This document shows, piece after piece, positions 56,960 to 62,042 of a stretch of 62,042 nucleotides of DNA. A model generated the notes under the pieces. The model was not told the DNA's origin. It worked only from the letters and a program-made list of their open reading frames with translations, and did no database searches. Origin of the DNA: a virus; IMG/VR virus record IMGVR_UViG_3300042923_000331, positions 1 to 62,042 of that record; one strand, given 5' to 3'. A program made the position numbers and the translations under genes. Every line of letters begins with the position of its first letter. Positions within the stretch are counted from its first letter, which is position 1.

Positions 56960-57279
56960 GCGATTTTAAAATGTTTTACTGTATTTTCTTTGAAATATCT
57001 GTACGGCGGTCTTTCCTGCATCGCTTCTAAAAATTCGTGATAGCGTAAATTTTTTAGAACCGGTTCAATTACCCATATTTCGTCTACGTCTAAGCCTGCG
57101 TATCGTGATAAAGGAACGTCGTAACTTAATGGTATCAAAGTATATATTGCGTTTTCTGATGTTCCTTTTAGTCGGCTCATTTCGACTTTTACTTTTCCTT
57201 TGCTATTTCTCATAAAGAAATAACATATTATTTCCGAATTGTCTGCTATTACTATAATATTTTTCTTGCTCTGTTTCAT
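56956..57279 (-). CDS. Hypothetical protein (107 aa)
   Basis: Beta-rich with SEIICYFFMRNSKGKVKVEM and GLDVDEIWVIEPVL. Follows the MuF-type head gene by 12 bases; the downstream promoter begins at its stop. No family recognised. Confidence 0.65.
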   Translation of the reverse strand: MKQSKKNIIVIADNSEIICYFFMRNSKGKVKVEMSRLKGTSENAIYTLIPLSYDVPLSRYAGLDVDEIWVIEPVLKNLRYHEFLEAMQERPPYRYFKENTVKHFKIA

Positions 57280-57291
57280 TGTTTCCCCCTT

Positions 57292-58218
57292 TTAAAAACT
57301 TGGTGCTTCCGCTTCTCTATATATAACTACATCTCTACAATGCGGATGAAAAGGCGGCGCTTCTACTTCTTTTCCGGTAGGTAATATAAACATATCGTCT
57401 ATCGGTATGTATTGCAAGTTCATAGCTCTGCAAATCCAGCACACTCTATCGTCGCCAGCTGTTAAGGAGGCTTTTTCAGTTCTTCCCATTTTGCGCTCGC
57501 TTATAGCTTGTTTCACAGCTCCCAGCTCTCCATGGTTATATGCAAATGCTAGCTCTGTTCTTGCAATCATATTAGCTCTGTAACGGTTTTGTCTAGCTGC
57601 GTATTTTAAAGCAGCTTCCTGTGCTTGTTTAAGTGCGCTCTCTCGTGTGATTCTCGGGTGCGCTTCTATTAAACCGTTTCTTACTGCATTTAAATACCTA
57701 TAATTAGCCATTGCCTGCTGCTGGTATAAACCGACCATTGGTCTTATTATTTGTGCCAGCTGGTCTACGGAGTAAACTTCTACATTTGCTGCGTATTGAA
57801 TCACACCATTTATCGCGTCTCTTTGGTTGTCTGTTAAATCTCTTATTAGCTCTGCCGAGCGTGTTGCTGTCCAGCGTCTTGTATTTTCTCCGTGTGGGTC
57901 ATACAAATATTCGGGATATTTATCCTCAAGCTGTTTAGCTGCTTCGTTAATAGCTTGTAACCACATCGGTTTTATATTTACATTAACCATTCGCGTGTAA
58001 TCTTGGCGCCACTCTTCTATGGTTGCTTCACTAAGTCCACCGTTTAATATTGCTTGTCTTAGTTCCCTATAAGTTATGGCGTCTTGCTGGTTATTCCAAG
58101 TATGATAAAGAAAAGTTGCTAATCTTGGCTCCTGCCTGTTTAAAAATATTCGAAGTCTACGCATAGCGGCATTGTAGTTCGGCGGCGTCTTTTTAATTTC
58201 GTCTTGAAATAAAATCAT
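57292..58218 (-). CDS. MuF-type (SPP1 gp7-like) head morphogenesis protein
   Basis: 308 residues. ARTELAFAYNHGELGAV followed by DDRVCWICRAM and PPFHPHCRDVVIYRE are diagnostic of the MuF family, with zinc-type cysteine and histidine positions. It is internal to the capsid, near the portal. No toxin tail is attached in this copy; putative effector tails sit on the next proteins instead. Confidence 0.92.
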   Translation of the reverse strand: MILFQDEIKKTPPNYNAAMRRLRIFLNRQEPRLATFLYHTWNNQQDAITYRELRQAILNGGLSEATIEEWRQDYTRMVNVNIKPMWLQAINEAAKQLEDKYPEYLYDPHGENTRRWTATRSAELIRDLTDNQRDAINGVIQYAANVEVYSVDQLAQIIRPMVGLYQQQAMANYRYLNAVRNGLIEAHPRITRESALKQAQEAALKYAARQNRYRANMIARTELAFAYNHGELGAVKQAISERKMGRTEKASLTAGDDRVCWICRAMNLQYIPIDDMFILPTGKEVEAPPFHPHCRDVVIYREAEAPSF

Positions 58219-58224
58219 GTTTTT

Positions 58225-59667
58225 CTACCTCCGCCCTAACTTTTCTTTTGCCACCTTTGCCTTTTTTTCGTCGTCCTCTTCTTGTTGTTGTATGTTTGCT
58301 TTACCATTTGGCTTTCGTGCGTCCTTAGTGCCTTTTAAGTCGTCAGCGTTTATTTCCGGGTCGTTAGGTAACTCCGCGCCCTCTACTTTGTCCGGCAAGT
58401 CTCCTAATCGTCTAACAAACTGTTCTAAGTTCTCATCCGGTTGTAATATTCCTAGTCCGGTCATTTTTTCGATATATGCTGCCATTTCTGTTATGTTTGT
58501 TTTTTCAACGTCGCCGTGTACCATTTTCGGGTAATCTGTTATTCCTTTGAATGCCGCTTCGTTTAAATCTATCAGCTGCGGAATAGCTTGATTATTAAAA
58601 GCTTCGCAAATTATATCTAAATAGGTTCCAAGAGCTACGCTGAAAAGGTGCGTTTTATCGTTAGAAAGTGCAAAACTGCCGGTTGTTTGGTGCCCTAGTA
58701 ATATAAAATCTGCTAATACTGTCATTGCCATTCTCTTGTCGTATCTGTCTATTACTGAACCAACCTCAAATTGCCTTTTACTGCCGCTTGACAAAAGTGA
58801 AAATTCCCAGCCGGGCGGTATAACTATTCCCTCTTTTGCGTCTCGTCTTACATTTTGCACTAATGTTTCTGCTGCGCGCAATGTTTCTACCATTTCCGGG
58901 TCGTCCGGGTTCCAAATATCCACACCGTCCGGCGCTTTTAGCAATGGAAGTCCAGCTAAGTCTCTTTCAATTCCCACACCCTCTATTTCTTGCAGCCTGC
59001 GCTTAAAATAATATGAGCGGTATGCGTTTCTTAATATTGAGCGACCCTCCGGGTTCATTTTTGTACTCTCTGTTACAAAATGCAAACACTTGTTTATCGG
59101 GATTGTTCTTACTGCATAATCGGGCGGCGCCATTTGTGAAAATCCCATAAGATTTTCTTCTTCGTCGTATTCCCATTTATATAGCGTGTCTTGTGCTCTT
59201 GTCGGTAAGTACTTCCATGCAATTAAACCGTCGTTAAATTTACTTTTTAAAGTCTTATTCTTTTGATTTCCCATACGGCGTTTATAAACTATTTCATTTA
59301 CGCTCCATCCATATGGCAGGAATGTTAGTATTTCCGACAAAGTGTCTTGCCATGTTTGGGTCATGTCGTCCATACATTCTTTTACAAATTCGGCTGCTTT
59401 TTTATCCTTTTCAGTATCTCCTTGCGGCTCTACGTCAAAAGTCGCCTGTCTAATCATCATTTTTATAGCAAATAATATAGCACCGATTATATCGTCATTA
59501 GCTGCCATTTCTTTAAATGCTTCAATTCCTTTTACTCCTCTTAGCTCGGGGAGAAATTCTTCATAGAAAACGCCGGCAAATTGTTTTCTACCTATACGCC
59601 CATATTCTTCAGTATTCTTATAGTTTCTTATTATCTCCAATTCGGGTGTATTGTATCCGTTTGACAT
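58225..59667 (-). CDS. Portal protein (DUF935 / Mu gp29-like)
   Basis: 480 residues. Central patterns FLPYGWSVNEIVYKRRMG and TESTKMNPEGRSILRNAYRS are typical of DUF935 portals. Forms the dodecameric gate for DNA. Immediately downstream of TerL, upstream of MuF: the Mu-type head order. Confidence 0.9.
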   Translation of the reverse strand: MSNGYNTPELEIIRNYKNTEEYGRIGRKQFAGVFYEEFLPELRGVKGIEAFKEMAANDDIIGAILFAIKMMIRQATFDVEPQGDTEKDKKAAEFVKECMDDMTQTWQDTLSEILTFLPYGWSVNEIVYKRRMGNQKNKTLKSKFNDGLIAWKYLPTRAQDTLYKWEYDEEENLMGFSQMAPPDYAVRTIPINKCLHFVTESTKMNPEGRSILRNAYRSYYFKRRLQEIEGVGIERDLAGLPLLKAPDGVDIWNPDDPEMVETLRAAETLVQNVRRDAKEGIVIPPGWEFSLLSSGSKRQFEVGSVIDRYDKRMAMTVLADFILLGHQTTGSFALSNDKTHLFSVALGTYLDIICEAFNNQAIPQLIDLNEAAFKGITDYPKMVHGDVEKTNITEMAAYIEKMTGLGILQPDENLEQFVRRLGDLPDKVEGAELPNDPEINADDLKGTKDARKPNGKANIQQQEEDDEKKAKVAKEKLGRR

Positions 59668-59683
59668 TTATAAACCTCCTCTC

Positions 59684-61147
59684 TTAACTTCTTAACCATG
59701 GTGAAGTTCTGTTCGCTTCTGCTACTCCTGCAGTAAATCTGCTTGGCTCCGGTTTGCTTTCTAGCTCATTAAATGCTGTTCCGCTTGCGTCCACCATATC
59801 TTTAAATTTACTCTGTGGAAAGCTTTCAAGCTGTGCAAAGTATTCCTCATTCCATGGTGCAATTAAAACGTCTATATTTCCTGTTTCGGCTCCTTTAATT
59901 CCTAGCCATTGAGCTGATAAAGGTTCCGCTCTTGTTTCTTTGCTTCCCGATTCTCTTTCAATCGCTATACTGAAACCTTTTAAATATTTCAAATATTGCT
60001 CTGCTTGGTCTTTTCCGGCTTGACCCGGGTCTTGATTAAGTCTTATTCTTACGTTTTTATATTTTATCTTGTCAACTATAGCTGTATTTTTAATCGTTGC
60101 TCTTACGTCAGCTGCGTTAAGTCTTTTGTTAACCACATCAGCTATTATCCAACGTCCACACTTTCTTTTACCCATTAACACACCAGCTGTATATGCTGCG
60201 CCGTCCTCCGGATTCTGTCCTTTTTTATCTTCTGTCGCTGCCATGTCCCAAGCTCTGACCCAGCGTATAACGTCGTTTGGTATTTCCTCAACTAAATTTA
60301 CTGTGCTGCGCTTAAAATACAGCCCTGCTGCCGGTCTGATTTTCCAATTGCCCTCTAATAGTCTTTCTCTTTCTACTGTCGCTAGCGCCTTTAAATTAGC
60401 CATATAGCCCGGGTCGTTCTTCATTAGTATCTTATTATCAGTAAGTTTTGACGGAATGAATGTAACCGATTTTGGCTCTTGCTTTTGCTCGTCTGTTACA
60501 AGGTTAAACTTTCCCCATAACTCTTCTTTAGTGTCAGCCCAATATAATACGTCGTTTACTCTTAAGAACCAGCGTATTTTCCCGGCTCTTTCCGGAATCG
60601 GGTAACCGGTCTTTTGGTCTATCCACCATTCGATGAACTCTGCGACCCAGCTGTCTGCGTCCGGGTTCGTTGTTGCTCTTATGTAACCTCTAACGCCGGA
60701 ATCTGAACGATTCCTAGAAAGCATATAAAAAAATTGCGATTTCGTAAAGTGTGTTAATTCGTCAAACATTATTAATGGTATCTGTGTTCCTTGCCATTTC
60801 ATAACGTCTGTTTCGTATTCCATATGTGCAAATGTGATTTTCATTCCGCTTGGAAATCTCCACATCGGTGCTGGTGTTTTAACCGGCTTTCCGCTTACAT
60901 ATGGATATATCTTCATTGAGGTATCCCAAAGACCGCCCTCTGCTGTTATTTGGTTGCTGTTTTTTCTAAAACAAACAGCTCCAAAGTTTTTATTATAAAC
61001 GTGTCTTAATGGCTCCAAAAGCAAACCGTAACTTTTACCGCCGCCGGCTGCTCCGCCATATATACAAATGTCAGCTGTTGTTGTTAAGAACAGCTCTTGA
61101 GTTCCCGGCTGTGGTTTTATTATTACTGTTTCTACTCCTGCAGGCAT
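59684..61147 (-). CDS. terL: Terminase large subunit
   Basis: 487 residues. Walker A YGGAAGGGKSYGL near residues 30-40, Walker B IPLIMFDELTHF near 124, then a RNase-H-like nuclease part with RWVRAWDMAATEDKKG and RLNQDPGQAGKDQAE. It packages DNA into the head. Ribosome site AGAGGTGAT precedes the ATG. Confidence 0.95.
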   Translation of the reverse strand: MPAGVETVIIKPQPGTQELFLTTTADICIYGGAAGGGKSYGLLLEPLRHVYNKNFGAVCFRKNSNQITAEGGLWDTSMKIYPYVSGKPVKTPAPMWRFPSGMKITFAHMEYETDVMKWQGTQIPLIMFDELTHFTKSQFFYMLSRNRSDSGVRGYIRATTNPDADSWVAEFIEWWIDQKTGYPIPERAGKIRWFLRVNDVLYWADTKEELWGKFNLVTDEQKQEPKSVTFIPSKLTDNKILMKNDPGYMANLKALATVERERLLEGNWKIRPAAGLYFKRSTVNLVEEIPNDVIRWVRAWDMAATEDKKGQNPEDGAAYTAGVLMGKRKCGRWIIADVVNKRLNAADVRATIKNTAIVDKIKYKNVRIRLNQDPGQAGKDQAEQYLKYLKGFSIAIERESGSKETRAEPLSAQWLGIKGAETGNIDVLIAPWNEEYFAQLESFPQSKFKDMVDASGTAFNELESKPEPSRFTAGVAEANRTSPWLRS

Positions 61148-61165
61148 TTAATCACCTCTTCTTTA

Positions 61166-61238
61166 TGGTCGGAAATGCCGGAATTGAACCGGCTCTTGCT
61201 GCTTCGTGTCAGCTGTACTGCCGTTATACTATATTCCT
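61166..61238 (-). other. tRNA-like element, probably degenerate
   Basis: On the minus strand a good D-arm (GTATAACGGCAGTAC), a perfect five-pair T-arm GCCGG-TTCAATT-CCGGC and a 3' ACCA are present. The acceptor stem pairs only GGAA/TTCC and the anticodon loop lacks the invariant T33. A decayed tRNA or a tRNA-like RNA just ahead of terL; not a clean functional tRNA. Confidence 0.4.
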
Positions 61239-61243
61239 ATAAT

Positions 61244-61273
61244 AAAGGCTTCCGTTATAGCCGGAAAGCCTTT
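61244..61273 (-). terminator. Terminator hairpin upstream of terL
   Basis: AAAGGCTT(T)CCG, loop GCTATAA, CGGAAGCCTTT followed by ATTATA on the minus strand. One bulged T in an 11-pair stem. Confidence 0.65.
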
Positions 61274-61333
61274 GGCAAAGACCCGAATTGTTACGCTTCA
61301 ATGAGTGGCTTATCGGGGACTATTCTAAATTTT

Positions 61334-61364
61334 AAAAAGCTCCATTTGTATTTTGGAGCTTTTT
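61334..61364 (-). terminator. Bidirectional terminator upstream of terL
   Basis: AAAAAGCTCCA, loop, TGGAGCTTTTT, with A/T runs on both sides. Confidence 0.8.
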
Positions 61365-61589
61365 ACATTGTTTACCGGCTCTAGTTAACGTCCGGTGGAG
61401 TGCTTTACTTTTTGTTTAGGCGGAAGCCCTTGAAACCGCCGCTCTTGGCGCTCTTAGCACCTGCGAGCTTCATATAAAACGATCATTTTTGTTTTGAACC
61501 TCTAACCGCCTGCTCGGTTCTGATTTGCTTTAAACAAACAGCTTTCTTGCACACGCAGGGGGACGCGTATACAAAACGGCACTTTTTAT

Positions 61590-61688
61590 TTATTCCGGCT
61601 GCTCTGCCGGTTTATCTTCTTTCCAGCTTTCCGCTTCTTTTACAGCTGCTTGAAGTAGCTTTTTTAATTCTTCTACGTTGTCTTTCAT
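61590..61688 (-). CDS. Small helical peptide coupled to the Tad2-like gene (32 aa)
   Basis: The ATG at 61688 overlaps the TGA of the Tad2-like gene (ATGA). MKDNVEELKKLLQAAVKEAE then SWKEDKPAEQPE: one amphipathic helix and an acidic-proline tail. Possibly an accessory peptide for the upstream protein. Confidence 0.5.
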   Translation of the reverse strand: MKDNVEELKKLLQAAVKEAESWKEDKPAEQPE

Positions 61689-62042
61689 TCGGTTATTTCT
61701 CCTAACCCTACAATCTCCCAATCTTCACTTAAAATATCGGTCTGCGAAGCCAGCCATGGCACAAGTCCGTTGTCTGCCGTTTTCATTGCTATATACGGCA
61801 GCAGCGTTCCGTCTATGTCTATTAATTCTGCTACATGATATTGATTGTTGTTGTATGGCTCGATATATCTTAGCCACATATTTTTACCGTTCCAGCCTTT
61901 TCTTGCTACTTTATGCCCTTTTTTAAGTGCTTCTATCGCAAGTCCAAACGTCATTTTGTCTGTTTGTCTGTACGCCTTTTCGAATGCTGCTTTAGGCGAC
62001 CAACTCTCATAACCGTCCTCGTATTTTACTTTATATCCGGGA
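61685..62042 (-). CDS. DUF2829 / Tad2-like anti-Thoeris protein, C-terminal part (continues from base 237)
   Basis: The DUF2829 core runs MTFGLAIEALKKGHKVARKG, then GKNMWLRYIEPYNNNQYHVA, and ends MKTADNGLVPWLASQTDILS-type followed by DWEIV. An in-frame ATG at 61954 would make an 89-residue core, but the complete gene starts at 237 across the junction. Tad2 homologues bind the Thoeris signal glycocyclic-ADPR (family knowledge). This copy lies in the late operon beside the terminases. Confidence 0.85.
   Translation of the reverse strand, partial: PGYKVKYEDGYESWSPKAAFEKAYRQTDKMTFGLAIEALKKGHKVARKGWNGKNMWLRYIEPYNNNQYHVAELIDIDGTLLPYIAMKTADNGLVPWLASQTDILSEDWEIVGLGEITE
61916..62042. repeat. Terminal direct repeat, right copy
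   Basis: Identical to 1-127; see the left copy. Removing one copy gives a 61,915-bp circle in which the Tad2-like gene is intact. Confidence 0.9.

Larger units (their letters stand above)
61148..61589. other. Non-coding structured stretch between the Tad2 operon and terL (440 bp)
   Basis: Holds the tRNA-like element, two terminators and further GC-richer inverted repeats (ACCGG/CCGGT around 61375-61397, GGCGG/CCGCC near 61420-61440). No convincing protein gene: a 22-codon basic frame at 61405-61473 lacks a ribosome site. Its place between small and large terminase genes makes a packaging site plausible. Confidence 0.5.

Noticed and set aside
61405-61473. 22-codon basic open frame in the non-coding block
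   Set aside because: No ribosome site and it overlaps inverted repeats; coding status not supported.
1-62042. Integrase, transposase, CRISPR array or restriction system
   Set aside because: Searched all large reading frames; none has tyrosine or serine recombinase motifs, DDE patterns, or repeat-spacer structure.

Overview
The window is one complete, circularly closed genome of a tailed phage from a low-GC Gram-positive (Bacillota) host. The first 127 bases are repeated exactly as the last 127 (1-127 = 61916-62042). This is the usual footprint of a circular or circularly permuted molecule assembled with a 127-base overlap, so the unique genome is about 61,915 bp. Practically every gene is on the minus strand, so transcription runs from high to low coordinates and the late operon passes through the contig junction. 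Strong AGGAGG-type ribosome sites, PBSX/Xkd-type tail proteins, a SpoIIID-like regulator, an S-layer-homology (SLH) domain and RinA, YopX and DUF1643 proteins point to a spore-forming Clostridia- or Negativicutes-like host. The exact host cannot be read from the sequence.

Layout in transcription order. (1) Packaging and head, 3338 down to 1 and on from 61915 to 49317: ParB-methylase, small terminase, MT-A70 methylase, a DUF2829/Tad2-like anti-Thoeris candidate spanning the contig ends, a structured non-coding stretch, large terminase, Mu-type portal and MuF head protein, capsid protease, scaffold, decoration protein, major capsid and connector. (2) Contractile tail of the PBSX/XkdK class, 49314-35219, with a programmed -1 frameshift in the tail chaperone, a histidine-rich (HxH) DUF2577 protein and a tail fibre ending in a seven-bladed propeller. 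(3) Host-surface and lysis genes, 35042-33017: a subtilase-SLH protein, a holin and an M23 endolysin. (4) Accessory and plasmid-maintenance region, 32852-23049: ParM-like actin with two ribbon-helix-helix-like proteins, a VirB4/HerA-like ATPase with two small membrane proteins, a small ADP-ribosyltransferase-like protein, and an amidoligase-cyclotransferase-macrodomain operon. (5) Early DNA metabolism and regulation, 22997-3518: transglycosylase, AbrB, Rad50-like ATPase, RecT, SpoIIID-like protein, SSB, replisome organizer, helicase loader, RusA, RinA-like late regulator and many small zinc-finger proteins.

No integrase, transposase or rolling-circle gene was found. With the ParM module and a repressor-like helix-turn-helix gene, this suggests a phage-plasmid that persists extrachromosomally.

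The most striking patterns are four. First, at least six promoters carry the same palindrome (TTCTCCA-n-TGGAGAA) inside a 17-bp spacer; one precedes the helix-turn-helix gene and the others precede accessory or early operons, forming a dispersed repressor regulon. Second, two adjacent head-cluster proteins share a TFSxIxxKYNP(Y/F)HDxxG(K/R)FS motif but end in different putative effector domains (ADP-ribosyltransferase-like and RelA/SpoT-like), and a (p)ppGpp-hydrolase-type HD protein with its own promoter follows. Third, an actin/VirB4-like/membrane module looks like a partition-plus-secretion hybrid. Fourth, there is an amidoligase, gamma-glutamylcyclotransferase and macrodomain metabolite or modification operon.
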